From contig NZ_JAODWD010000003.1 in assembly GCF_025345615.1 (NCBI RefSeq), forward strand, positions 372,001 to 436,000: a stretch of DNA of 64,000 nucleotides. Direction: 5' to 3'. A program made the translations under genes and the position numbers. This stretch comes from Mycobacterium deserti. GTDB taxonomy: Bacteria > Actinomycetota > Actinomycetes > Mycobacteriales > Mycobacteriaceae. Of this stretch, positions 18,084-26,431 are shown piece after piece. The first letter of the stretch is position 1. Every line of letters begins with the position of its first letter. Below the pieces are notes generated by a model. That model ran no database searches and was not told where the DNA came from. It saw only the letters and a program-made list of their open reading frames with translations.

Positions 18084-18809
18084 ATGGCTGATTTCACCGG
18101 ACGAGCGGTGTTGGTGACCGGTGCGACCGGAGGTATCGGCGCGGCCACCGTGCGCCGCCTGATCGGACAGGGTGCGATGGTCTACGCGGGCGGACGCAAC
18201 CCCGACGGACTTGCCGAACTCGCCGCCGAAACGGGCGCGCGTCCCCTCCCGTTCGATCTCACCTCCGAAGACGAGATCCGCACCGCCGTCACGAATCTCG
18301 ACCTCTGGGGCGTGGTGAACTGCGGTGGCTTCGGCGGCGAGATCGCGACGCCCCAGGACACCGACATCGAGGTGTTCGACAAGGTCATCGCCATCAACGC
18401 CCGAGGCAGCCTGCTGGTCATCAAGCACGTGGCCCCGGGGATGATCGAGCGCGGCGGCGGTTCGATCGTCAACGTATCGAGCCAAGCGAGTCTTGTAGCG
18501 CTGCCCGGCCATGTCTCGTACGGGTCGTCCAAGGCCGCGGTGGACAACATCACCCGGGTGAGTGCGCTCGAGCTCGGCAAGCACAACATCCGCGTGAACA
18601 GTGTCAATCCCACCGTGGTCATGACGGAGATGTCCGCCGATTTCTGGGGGCGTCCTGACGTCGGCCCCGCCTTTCTGGCGCAGATGCCACTCGGGCGCTG
18701 GGCCACCGAGGACGAGATCGCCGCGCCGATCGTTTTCCTGCTCAGCGACGACGCCGCAATGATCACCGGGACCTCGCTGCCGATCGACGGCGGGTACACC
18801 TGCCGCTGA
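18084..18809 (+). CDS. Short-chain dehydrogenase/reductase (polyol/ketose type)
   Basis: A 241-residue classical SDR. It has the cofactor motif TGATGGIG (residues 11-18), the catalytic serine in VNVSSQAS and the YGSSK active-site motif. The usual NNAG is replaced by NCGG. The acidic/basic residues after beta2 (YAGGRNPDG) hint at NADP use but do not prove it. The start is ATG 18084; upstream in-frame codons to 17985 cross the operator and the HAD start. It resembles carbonyl/xylulose reductases that act on sugars. It shares the operator at 18016 with the HAD-ADH unit, so it is likely part of the LacI regulon. Confidence 0.88.
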   Translation: MADFTGRAVLVTGATGGIGAATVRRLIGQGAMVYAGGRNPDGLAELAAETGARPLPFDLTSEDEIRTAVTNLDLWGVVNCGGFGGEIATPQDTDIEVFDKVIAINARGSLLVIKHVAPGMIERGGGSIVNVSSQASLVALPGHVSYGSSKAAVDNITRVSALELGKHNIRVNSVNPTVVMTEMSADFWGRPDVGPAFLAQMPLGRWATEDEIAAPIVFLLSDDAAMITGTSLPIDGGYTCR

Positions 18810-18821
18810 CGTCGGCGTGGG

Positions 18822-18827
18822 TAGCCT
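18822..18827 (+). promoter_or_regulatory. Putative -10 box for lipoprotein gene
   Basis: TAGCCT, 6 nt before ATG 18834, with no Shine-Dalgarno sequence: a leaderless-type start. Confidence 0.5.
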
Positions 18828-18833
18828 GAGCAC

Positions 18834-19502
18834 ATGATCAGGCGGTACGCGGTGCTCGCCCTGCTCGCCCTGCTCGCTGTGGTAGTCAGCGCGTGCGGTT
18901 CCACCGTGTCGGGCACCGCGACCTGGCCCGGTGCCCGATTGGAGAGGGCCGTGCTGACCGCGCAGGACTTTCCGCCCGGCGTGCAGTACGACCGCATCGT
19001 CCGTGAGCCCGGACAGTCCGACGGCGCGGCGGGTCCGCCGGGCATGCTGTCGCGGCCCGAGGGATGTTCGGACGCGCTGACCCGGGTCATCTCCGAGTCC
19101 GCCCAACGCGGTGCGGGAAGCGCGGCCGAATACGTCGTCGCCTACGACGGTGCCCGCATGGTGATCACCGTGCTGACGTGGTCGCTGGACCTCGACCGGC
19201 TGGCGGCGTCGGCCGATCGGTGCGCACATTTCGAGGCGTACTTCGACACGTCGTCGCCCGGCATTCCGATGACTACCGCCCGGCTCGAGACACCGCGCGC
19301 CGATGCGCTGGTGTACCAGCAGACGATGCGCCTGGGAAACACGGACAGTAGTGTCTACTTCTCGTTCGAGAACGTCGGCCGGATGGCGGTGTTCGGAATC
19401 GCATTCCCCACACCGGATCCCTCGATTGCCGTCAAAGGTTCGCTGCCGCAAACATTTTTGGATACGACGGCCAAGCAGGCCGAGCGCGCGCAGTCCGCGT
19501 GA
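18834..19502 (+). CDS. Putative mycobacterial lipoprotein
   Basis: A 222-residue secreted lipoprotein. The signal peptide MIRRYAVLALLALLAVVV is followed by the lipobox VSAC and GSTVSGTATW, typical of mycobacterial Lpq/Lpp proteins. The mature part has two cysteines (GCSDAL and RCAHFEAY) that could form a disulfide. A repeated pattern of alternating hydrophobic strands suggests a DUF5642/PknH-sensor-like fold, but I cannot confirm that. Its function is unknown. It has its own leaderless-type promoter, so it is not obviously part of the sugar cluster. Confidence 0.82.
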   Translation: MIRRYAVLALLALLAVVVSACGSTVSGTATWPGARLERAVLTAQDFPPGVQYDRIVREPGQSDGAAGPPGMLSRPEGCSDALTRVISESAQRGAGSAAEYVVAYDGARMVITVLTWSLDLDRLAASADRCAHFEAYFDTSSPGIPMTTARLETPRADALVYQQTMRLGNTDSSVYFSFENVGRMAVFGIAFPTPDPSIAVKGSLPQTFLDTTAKQAERAQSA

Positions 19503-19554
19503 CGCTCCGCTGACAGCGAACGAAAAAACCGCCCGCAACCTTGGCATGCCGCTG

Positions 19555-19560
19555 TAGCGT
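19555..19560 (+). promoter_or_regulatory. Putative -10 box for the alpha/beta-hydrolase-like gene
   Basis: TAGCGT, 6 nt before ATG 19567, leaderless-type spacing. Confidence 0.45.
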
Positions 19561-19566
19561 GGCCGA

Positions 19567-20130
19567 ATGCCTTCCACCACGGTCACCGTCGACGGCTTCG
19601 GCGTGCCCGTCGGCGTCGCGGGGCCGGAGAAGGGCTCTGTCGTGGCGATGCTCGGCGCGGCACAGCATGCGCCCGCCGCGTACGACGCGGTGTGTCAGCG
19701 GCTGCACACAGCGTCGCTGCGAACCGTCGTCGTCGGACCCGACCCACGGCTGACCGCCAAATCAGTGGTCGGCATCCTCGACGCGCTCGACGTGAAATGG
19801 GCGCTGCTGGTGGGCGACCGGATCGGGGGCGAGCTGGCGTGGGAACTCGCCGCGACGAGGTTGGACCGGTTCATCGGGTTGGTGGTGATCGACCGCGGCC
19901 ACCCGCGCGTCGCCGACATGGCCGGCGTGATCCGCGACGAGCATTGCCCGCCGGTGGAGATGAACACCACCGCACTGGTCAGCACTGCCGCCGCGCGAGC
20001 AGTCGCGAAGGCCAGCCAGCGCTATGTGTACGGGGACTACCGGCTGGTCGAGATGCTGGGCAGGCGCAATGCCGCCGAGTCCACCGCGCAACTGGCCGCC
20101 GAGATCGTGCTGCGCACCAGCAACTGGTGA
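19567..20130 (+). CDS. Small alpha/beta-hydrolase-like protein lacking the nucleophile serine
   Basis: A 187-residue protein with the strand-helix pattern of an alpha/beta-hydrolase: a strand then AMLGAAQHAPAAYDAVCQRL, then ILDALDVKWALLVGDRIGGE, where the nucleophile elbow (normally GHSMGG) reads GDRIGG. Serine is replaced by arginine, and the length is well below the usual 250-300 residues. It may be a non-catalytic or degenerate member. It is convergent with the NAGGN ligase gene, 17 bp away. No operon partner is visible and its function is unknown. Confidence 0.7.
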   Translation: MPSTTVTVDGFGVPVGVAGPEKGSVVAMLGAAQHAPAAYDAVCQRLHTASLRTVVVGPDPRLTAKSVVGILDALDVKWALLVGDRIGGELAWELAATRLDRFIGLVVIDRGHPRVADMAGVIRDEHCPPVEMNTTALVSTAAARAVAKASQRYVYGDYRLVEMLGRRNAAESTAQLAAEIVLRTSNW

Positions 20131-20147
20131 TCGCCGGGGCGCAAAAG

Positions 20148-21899
20148 TTACTGAGACTCTTCCGGTGTCCAGGCCTGCGGTAACGCCGGGCTACCGGGGA
20201 ACAGGTAGTCGACGAACGCCTTTGCCGTGGGCTGCGGCTCGTGGTTGGCCAGGCCGGGCCGCTCGTTGGCCTCGATGAAGACGTAGTCGGTACCGGTCAC
20301 GTCGGGCACCAGCAGGTCGATGCCCGTCACCGGGATGCCGATCGCGGCCGCCGCGGTCACGGCGACCTCGCACAGGTGTTGGTTCACCGTGGCGGTCACG
20401 TCATGGATGGTGCCGCCCTGATGCAGGTTCGCGGTGCGACGCACGCGCAGCCGCTCGCCCTCGGGCAGCACGTCGTCGAACGACCAGCCGGCCTCTGCGA
20501 CGGTCGCCTCTGTCACGGCGTCGATGGGGATGCGCGACTCGCCACCGGTCGCGGCCGCGCGGCGGCGGCTCTGCGCCTCGATCAACTCTCGCACGGTGTG
20601 ATGGCCGGTGCCGACGACCTCGGCGGGCTTGCGCAGCGCGGCCGCGACCACCCTGCCGTCGATCACCACGAGGCGCAGGTCGTCGCCGGGGGCGCGCTGC
20701 TCGATCAACACATTCGGGTGTTCCTCACGGGCGCGCACCAGCGCCGCGTCCAACTCGTCGGGACCGTTGACCCCGACGGTGATGCCCTTGCCCTGCTCGC
20801 CGCGTGTGGGTTTGACGACGACGTCGCCGACCTCCTCAAGGAACGCATGGTCGTGCTCGTCGAATGTGGCCAGCCGGCCCTTGGGCACCGCGATGCCCTT
20901 CTCGGACACCAGGCGTCTGGTCAGCCTCTTGTCGTCGCAACGCGCCATTGCGACCGCAGAGGTGTACTCCGACAACGACTCCCGGGTGATGACGCTGCGG
21001 CCTCCGTGTGACAGCCGCATCTCGCCTGCCCCGGCGTCGAGCACCTCCACCCAGATGCCGCGGCGCATCGCCTCGTCGGCGATGATCCGCGCGTAGGGGT
21101 TGAGATCCTCGACGGTCTCCGGCGGGTGGGTGAACAGCGGCTCGTTGATCGCGTTCTTGCGTTTGACGGCCATCACCGGCACGCGTTCGAAGCCCAGCTT
21201 CTCGTACAGTCCGATGGCCGCGGCGTTGTCGTGCGTCACCGACAGATCCATGTAGGCGCGGCCGCGTTCGCGGTACAGCCCGGCCAGCGCGCGGGTCAAT
21301 GCCGCGCCGACGCCCGGCAGGCTGGTGGTCGGGTCGACGGCCAACGTCCACAGGCTCGAGCCGTCCTCGGGGTCGGAGAACAACCGCGCATGGTCGACAC
21401 CGGTGACGGTGCCCACCAGCGAACCGTCGTCGTCGCGCACCGCCACCAGGTAGTCCAGCGACTTGTTGCTCGTGTGGTTCTCCCACAGCACGTCGACGGG
21501 CGCGGGCACCATCCCGCAGCGCACATAGACCCGGTTCACCTCGTCCGCCTCTTCGGCGCTCGCCAACTCGCGCACCGAGAAGCCGGTCGGTGGGGGAGCG
21601 GGCTCGTCTTTCTCGGTGAACCGCAACCGGTAGGTGTGGCTCGGGTCGATGAACAGCTCCGCGGGCGCCATCGACACCAGCACATGCGGCTCGCGGGCGT
21701 AGATGCAGATGTCTCGCCTGCCGAGACCCTCATGCCGCAGCACCTCGGCGAGCTTCTCGGGTTCGGCGAACGTCTGCCCGAAAATGAGTCTGCCCCAGCC
21801 CATTTCGACAACGACATTGTCGGCCATCGCGTCGACCATGTGCTGTGGTGACGCGTCGTGCAGGCCGAGCGTGATGGCTTCGGAATGGTCGGCCGTCAT
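20148..21899 (-). CDS. ngg: N-acetylglutaminylglutamine synthetase (GNAT/ATP-grasp fusion)
   Basis: A 583-residue fusion. Residues about 105-270 form a GNAT acetyltransferase (DEVNRVYVRCGMVPAPVDVL, TLAVDPTTSLPGVGAALTRA, HDNAAAIGLYEKLGFERVPV). Residues about 300-570 form an ATP-grasp ligase (VVVKPTRGEQGKGITVGV, AATGGESRIPIDAV, IDLLVPDVTGTDYVFIEANE). This architecture is that of the enzyme that acetylates and ligates glutamine to give the dipeptide precursor of the osmolyte NAGGN. The start ATG 21899 overlaps the amidotransferase stop (ATGA), so the two subunits are co-translated. An upstream in-frame extension to 21959 is rejected. The M42 peptidase that joins this pair in other bacteria is absent here. 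Confidence 0.9.
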   Translation of the reverse strand: MTADHSEAITLGLHDASPQHMVDAMADNVVVEMGWGRLIFGQTFAEPEKLAEVLRHEGLGRRDICIYAREPHVLVSMAPAELFIDPSHTYRLRFTEKDEPAPPPTGFSVRELASAEEADEVNRVYVRCGMVPAPVDVLWENHTSNKSLDYLVAVRDDDGSLVGTVTGVDHARLFSDPEDGSSLWTLAVDPTTSLPGVGAALTRALAGLYRERGRAYMDLSVTHDNAAAIGLYEKLGFERVPVMAVKRKNAINEPLFTHPPETVEDLNPYARIIADEAMRRGIWVEVLDAGAGEMRLSHGGRSVITRESLSEYTSAVAMARCDDKRLTRRLVSEKGIAVPKGRLATFDEHDHAFLEEVGDVVVKPTRGEQGKGITVGVNGPDELDAALVRAREEHPNVLIEQRAPGDDLRLVVIDGRVVAAALRKPAEVVGTGHHTVRELIEAQSRRRAAATGGESRIPIDAVTEATVAEAGWSFDDVLPEGERLRVRRTANLHQGGTIHDVTATVNQHLCEVAVTAAAAIGIPVTGIDLLVPDVTGTDYVFIEANERPGLANHEPQPTAKAFVDYLFPGSPALPQAWTPEESQ

Positions 21900-23701
21900 G
21901 CCGCAGGCCCGGTGATGCCGTGCTTCTGCAGCCACATCTCCAGCAGCGCGAGCTGCCACAGCTCGTTGCCACGCAGCGGGGTCAACCTGCCGTTCGGGTC
22001 GGCGAGCAACCGCTCAACGGCGTCAGGCCGAAACAGGTCGCGCTCCTTGGCCGCCGGTGCGTAGAGCGCGTCGCGCACGAGCTCCAGATACGGCCCTTCG
22101 AGGTGCGTCAGGGCGGGCACCGGGAAGTAGCCCTTGGGCCGGTCGATGACGTCGGCCGGAATAACGCGGCGCGCGGCCTGCTTGAGCACGCCCTTGCCGT
22201 CGTGGGCGACCTTGAGCTCCGGGGGGCAGGTGGCGGCCAGTTCGACGAGTTCGTGGTCGAGGAACGGCACACGACCCTCCAGACCCCAGGCCATCGTCAT
22301 GTTGTCGACGCGTTTGACCGGGTCGTCGACGAGCATGACGGTGGTGTCGAGTCGCAGCCCACGGTCGATGCCGGTCTCGGCGCCTGCGCGCGCGAAGTGT
22401 TCGGTCACGAACCGCAGGCTCGGGTCGTCGGGCGTGGCGAATGGCTGCGTCACCAAGGCCTCGTACCCGTCGCGGTCGCGGTCGAAGAAGGCCTTGCGGT
22501 AACTGGCCACCGCACCGTCGACCGACGCCGCGTCGGGCGCGCCCAGCGGGGGATACCAGTGGTACCCGGCGAAGACCTCGTCGGCGCCCTGGCCGGACTG
22601 CACCACCTTGACGTGCTTGGCCACCTCCTGGCTGAGCAGGTAGAAGGCCACACAGTCGTGGCTGACCATCGGTTCGCTCATCGCGCCGATCGCACCGTCG
22701 AGCGCCGGCAGCATCCGGTCGGTACCGATCCGGATCTGATGATGATCGGTGCCGAACCGCTTGGCGATGATGTCGGAGTACTTGAACTCGTCGCCTTGAA
22801 CTCCGCCGACCGATTCGAAGCCGATCGAGAAGGTTGCCAGACCGTGTTGGCCGGCCTCGGCAAGTAGGCCGACGATCAGGCTGGAGTCGACACCGCCGGA
22901 CAGCAGGCAACCGACGGGGACGTCGGCGACCAGCCTGCGGTCCACCGCAACACGCAGCGACTCGAGAACGGCGTCCTCCCAGTCGCGTTCGGACCAGTCG
23001 GCCCGATCGGCGCGACGGGTGAAGTCCGGTTCCCAGTAGGTGGTCGTCGTGCGCCTGCCGTCGGGCTCGATCGCGACGAGCGACGCGGGCGGCACCTTGG
23101 CCACGCCGCGCAGGATCGTGCGCGGGGCGGGCACCACCGAGTGGAACGTCATGTAGCTGTGCAGCGCGATGGGATCGATGCGGGTGTCGATGCCGCCCCC
23201 GGCCAGCAGCGCGGGCAGCGACGACGCGAATCGAATTCGCTTGGCGTCCTCGCTGATATACAGCGGTTTGATGCCGAGACGGTCGCGGCCGAGCAACACC
23301 CGGCCGCTGTCGCGCTCGACGATCGCGAACGCGAACATCCCGAGCAGCCGCTCGACGAAACGGTCACCCCAGTGGTGGTAGGCCTTGAGCAGAACCTCGG
23401 TGTCACTGGTGGAGAAGAACCGGTAGCCCTGCTCGCTGAGCTCGCGGCGCAACTGCTTGTAGTTGTAGATGCAGCCGTTCCAGGCCACCGCCAACCCGAG
23501 GTCGGAGTCGATCATGGGCTGTCCGCCCGCTTCGGACAGGTCGATGATCTTGAGGCGTCGATGGCCCAGCGCGACCCTGCCCTGCGCCCACACGCCGGCC
23601 GAGTCCGGACCGCGCGGCGTCATGGCCTCGGCCATCGCCGAGACAGCTTTGATGTCAGGTGTCAGGCCGTCGAGACGCACCTCACCGGTGGCTCCACACA
23701 C
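21896..23701 (-). CDS. asnO: N-acetylglutaminylglutamine amidotransferase (asparagine-synthetase-like)
   Basis: A 601-residue class II glutamine amidotransferase fused to an Asn-synthetase-type ATP-pyrophosphatase domain (GCLLSGGVDSSLI, EVFAGYHWYPP, NMTMAWGLEGRVPFLDHELV). It converts the acetylated Gln-Gln dipeptide to the amide NAGGN, a compatible solute. The family needs Cys directly after the initiator Met. From ATG 23713 the protein would start MSVDVCGATGE, burying the Cys at position 6. From the in-frame GTG at 23701 it starts Met-Cys-Gly, so I choose that start. It precedes ngg by a 4-bp overlap. Confidence 0.9.
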   Translation of the reverse strand: MCGATGEVRLDGLTPDIKAVSAMAEAMTPRGPDSAGVWAQGRVALGHRRLKIIDLSEAGGQPMIDSDLGLAVAWNGCIYNYKQLRRELSEQGYRFFSTSDTEVLLKAYHHWGDRFVERLLGMFAFAIVERDSGRVLLGRDRLGIKPLYISEDAKRIRFASSLPALLAGGGIDTRIDPIALHSYMTFHSVVPAPRTILRGVAKVPPASLVAIEPDGRRTTTTYWEPDFTRRADRADWSERDWEDAVLESLRVAVDRRLVADVPVGCLLSGGVDSSLIVGLLAEAGQHGLATFSIGFESVGGVQGDEFKYSDIIAKRFGTDHHQIRIGTDRMLPALDGAIGAMSEPMVSHDCVAFYLLSQEVAKHVKVVQSGQGADEVFAGYHWYPPLGAPDAASVDGAVASYRKAFFDRDRDGYEALVTQPFATPDDPSLRFVTEHFARAGAETGIDRGLRLDTTVMLVDDPVKRVDNMTMAWGLEGRVPFLDHELVELAATCPPELKVAHDGKGVLKQAARRVIPADVIDRPKGYFPVPALTHLEGPYLELVRDALYAPAAKERDLFRPDAVERLLADPNGRLTPLRGNELWQLALLEMWLQKHGITGPAA

Positions 23702-23760
23702 GTCGACTGACATTACCCCAGTTGACGCCTGCGAAACCTGGTGGCGATGTGACCTGCCCC

Positions 23761-24168
23761 CTACTGACCGCGGCCGCGGCGCCGCAACACTGTCGCGGCG
23801 ATGCCCTCGGCGAGCAGCAGCCAGAAGCCCGACACCGGCATCATCGCCGCGCCAAGGGCGCCCATCGCCGTCATGCCGTGCCCCAGCGCTGGAGCGATCC
23901 GCTCGCCGTCGCCGCCCGTCTGCCGGATGCCGGCGCCCAACATCATGAGGAAGAAACCAGCGAACAGGAACCAGAACGCGGTGTGGCGACGTTCACCCTC
24001 GAGGGTGCCCAGACGTGCGTCGGACGCCGAGTTGATGAGCCCGTCGCGCGCCATGCCGACGATCTGTCTGCGGTACAGGTAGCTGCCGATCAGGTTGTGC
24101 CCGACGCCCGTGGCGATCACCGCGCCGCCGAGTTGTCTGGTGTGCGCGAGGTCGGATTTCGTTGCCAT
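23761..24168 (-). CDS. Small integral membrane protein (DUF6463-like)
   Basis: A 135-residue protein with about four hydrophobic segments: LGGAVIATGVGHNLIGSYL, FWFLFAGFFLMMLGAGI and two in the C-terminal GMTAMGALGAAMMPVSGFWL stretch and after it. It ends in a basic VLRRRGRGQ tail. The start ATG 24168 is preceded by GAAAGGCAGG. It faces the TetR gene across two 18-bp operators and is likely that regulator's target. It lies 59 bp upstream of the NAGGN genes on the same strand; read-through is possible. The function is unknown. Confidence 0.8.
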   Translation of the reverse strand: MATKSDLAHTRQLGGAVIATGVGHNLIGSYLYRRQIVGMARDGLINSASDARLGTLEGERRHTAFWFLFAGFFLMMLGAGIRQTGGDGERIAPALGHGMTAMGALGAAMMPVSGFWLLLAEGIAATVLRRRGRGQ

Positions 24169-24185
24169 GGCCTGCCTTTCTGCCT

Positions 24186-24203
24186 CCATACGGCACCGTA
24201 TGG
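24186..24203. promoter_or_regulatory. TetR operator 1
   Basis: CCATACGGCACCGTATGG has perfect 8-bp inverted arms around a 2-bp centre. It lies in the divergent region between the membrane-protein gene and tetR, centred 24 bp from operator 2. Confidence 0.7.
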
Positions 24204-24209
24204 AGATAT

Positions 24210-24227
24210 CCATACGGTACCGTACGG
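24210..24227. promoter_or_regulatory. TetR operator 2
   Basis: CCATACGGTACCGTACGG is a near-perfect palindrome (one mismatched pair) ending 2 bp before the tetR start codon at 24230. Repression at this site would shut off the regulator's own gene. Confidence 0.7.
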
Positions 24228-24229
24228 AG

Positions 24230-24826
24230 ATGGAGCGGGAAAGGGCGGCAACCGCCAAACGTGGTGTGACAGTCGACACGTGGACCACGGCGGCGCTGGC
24301 GGCACTGCGCAACGGGGGACCGGCGGCCATCCGGGTCGAGGCGATCGCCCGCACACTCGGGGTCTCCAAAGGCTCGTTCTATTGGCATTTCGCCGACCGA
24401 AAGGCGCTGGTGGAGGCCGCCATCGCCGAGTGGGAGGCACAGAGCACCGCGGCCATCATCCGGGAAGCCGAGGGCGGAGCCACCGCCGACGACAAGCTGC
24501 GCCGGCTGCTCGACACGGTGTCGCCGACCTTCGACCGCGCGCAACCGCCGGGGGAACTGCTGCTCTATCTGCAGGCCGACGCCGAAGGCGTGCGCGCCTC
24601 GGTCGAACGGGTGGTCTCCCGCCGACTCGACTACGTCACCGATCTGCTGGTCGACCTCGGCGTCGAGCGACGTGAGGCGCGGCGGCGCGCGACGCTGGCG
24701 TTGACCGTGACGGTCGGCATGCACCAGCTGCACATCGGCGCCCCGGCGACGATGTCGCGACCGGGGCTGTCCCGCAGGGCATTCACTGAAACGCTCTACG
24801 TGGCCCTGACCGGCAGGCCGCGCTGA
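24230..24826 (+). CDS. TetR-family transcriptional regulator
   Basis: A 198-residue regulator. The N-terminal helix-turn-helix reads LRNGGPAAIRVEAIARTLGV then SKGSFYWHFADRKALVEAAI, a canonical TetR_N domain. The C-terminal ligand-binding part is all-helical and unlike any family I can name. ATG 24230 follows the second of two 18-bp palindromes, so autorepression is very likely. It also probably controls the divergent small membrane protein and perhaps the NAGGN genes behind it. Longer in-frame starts (24095) would run through both operators and are rejected. Confidence 0.92.
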   Translation: MERERAATAKRGVTVDTWTTAALAALRNGGPAAIRVEAIARTLGVSKGSFYWHFADRKALVEAAIAEWEAQSTAAIIREAEGGATADDKLRRLLDTVSPTFDRAQPPGELLLYLQADAEGVRASVERVVSRRLDYVTDLLVDLGVERREARRRATLALTVTVGMHQLHIGAPATMSRPGLSRRAFTETLYVALTGRPR

Positions 24827-24827
24827 G

Positions 24828-26384
24828 TCAGTCGGTGCGGCCCTTGAGGATCTCGTCCTCGATGGTGCCGCCGAGGCCTTCGGCCGCCGGGTCGAACCCG
24901 TGCAGGCCACCGGTCACGGCGTACTCCTCCTCGGGGGACAGCACCAGACGGTGGCGGCCGTAGAAGGCGAACACCAGCAGACCGACCACGTAGAAGATGA
25001 CGATCGCGATCACCGCGGGCCGGTAGTCCGGGTTGACGAGGATGCCGACGAAGGTGACCGCGGCGATGACCAGAGCCACGATCGCACCGGCGCTGCCGGT
25101 CGGGCTGACCCACGGTCGCTTGGCGTTCGGGAATTTGCGACGCAGCATCACGAACGCGACCATCTGCAACATGTAGGCCAGCACCGCGCCCCACACCGCG
25201 ATGTTGAGCACGACGGCGCCGGCGCCCTCGCTGGCGTTGACGATCAGCAGCGCGATGAACCCGATGACCGCGCCGGCGATCAGCGCGACGTACGGCGTCT
25301 GACGAGAGCCGGTGAGGGACAACGACTTCGGATAGTAGCCCGCCCGGCTCAGCGAATACATGTTGCGGCCGTAGGCGTACATGATGCCCTGCAAGCTGGC
25401 CAGCAGGCCGATCAGTGCGAACGCCGAGAGCACGGCTGCCAGGTTGGCGGGCAGGAACGCGCGGAAACCGTCGAGCAGCGGTTCGTCCGACTCGCCGAGG
25501 GCGGCGGACCCGGTGACGGCGGGGTTGAGGAAGAACACGATCGCGCCGCAGCCGACCAGCGAGATCAGGCCCCAGATACCGGCTTTCGGAATGTCGCGGG
25601 CCGGATCGTGCGACTCCTCGGCGGCCAGCGGCAACTCCTCGATGCCGAGGAAGAACCACATCGCGAACGGCAGCGCGTACAGGATGGCCAACCACCCCGA
25701 GGGCAGGAACGTCGACGAACCCGCGACGGACGGATCGGCCGGGATGTCGAACAGCTTGCTGAAGTCCACGGCGCCGTTGGCGATGGCGAGGATGCCGAAC
25801 AGCACCAGGATGCCGATGGACAGGATGGCGACCACGAGGGCGAACTTGAACGAGATCTCCGCGCCCCACGAGTTCAGGCCGACGAAGATCGCGTAGAGGA
25901 TGATCCACCAGACCCAGAGGGGGAGGCTCACGTTGAACAGGTCGCTGGTGACCGCGTCGGCGTAGGACGCGGAGAAGAACACGATCACGGCGGTGGTGAA
26001 GACGTATTCGATGGTCTCGGCGAAGCCGGTGACGAAACCACCCCACGGCCCCATCGCGGCCCGGGCGAAGGAGTACGCCCCGCCGGTGTGCGGCATGGCG
26101 GCCGACATCTCGCCGATCGAGAAGAGCATGCCGAAATACATGACGATGATGACGACCGAGGCGATCGCCAGACCGCCCCAGCCCGCCGCACCGATCCCGA
26201 AGTTCCAGCCCGAGAAGTCGCCGGAGATGACGGCCGCGACTCCGATGCCCCACAGTCCCCAGAAGCCGGCGGTCCGCTTGAGTTGCCGCTTCTCGAAATA
26301 GCCTTCGCCGGCCTGGCTGTAGGTGACGCCGCCCGAACTCTTCTTCTTGTCCTGGGCGTTCTCTTGAGCCTTTTCGGAGGCCAT
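24828..26384 (-). CDS. APC-family amino acid/amine permease (ethanolamine-permease-like)
   Basis: A 518-residue transporter with about 12 membrane segments (residues about 45-485). The first, GLWGIGVAAVISGDFSGWNF, and GEMSAAMPHTGGAYSFARAA are typical of the APC/ethanolamine permease group. The hydrophilic N-terminus contains KAQENAQDKKK. The start ATG 26384 is preceded by AAAGGAG; the extension to 26435 is rejected. It is divergent from the glutamine-synthetase-like gene and probably imports the amine that enzyme glutamylates (ethanolamine or a polyamine). That substrate is inferred from context. Confidence 0.88.
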   Translation of the reverse strand: MASEKAQENAQDKKKSSGGVTYSQAGEGYFEKRQLKRTAGFWGLWGIGVAAVISGDFSGWNFGIGAAGWGGLAIASVVIIVMYFGMLFSIGEMSAAMPHTGGAYSFARAAMGPWGGFVTGFAETIEYVFTTAVIVFFSASYADAVTSDLFNVSLPLWVWWIILYAIFVGLNSWGAEISFKFALVVAILSIGILVLFGILAIANGAVDFSKLFDIPADPSVAGSSTFLPSGWLAILYALPFAMWFFLGIEELPLAAEESHDPARDIPKAGIWGLISLVGCGAIVFFLNPAVTGSAALGESDEPLLDGFRAFLPANLAAVLSAFALIGLLASLQGIMYAYGRNMYSLSRAGYYPKSLSLTGSRQTPYVALIAGAVIGFIALLIVNASEGAGAVVLNIAVWGAVLAYMLQMVAFVMLRRKFPNAKRPWVSPTGSAGAIVALVIAAVTFVGILVNPDYRPAVIAIVIFYVVGLLVFAFYGRHRLVLSPEEEYAVTGGLHGFDPAAEGLGGTIEDEILKGRTD

Positions 26385-26431
26385 GGCGTTCGCTCCTTTT
26401 GCAGATGTGGGGCATTGGGAGAATAAACTGG

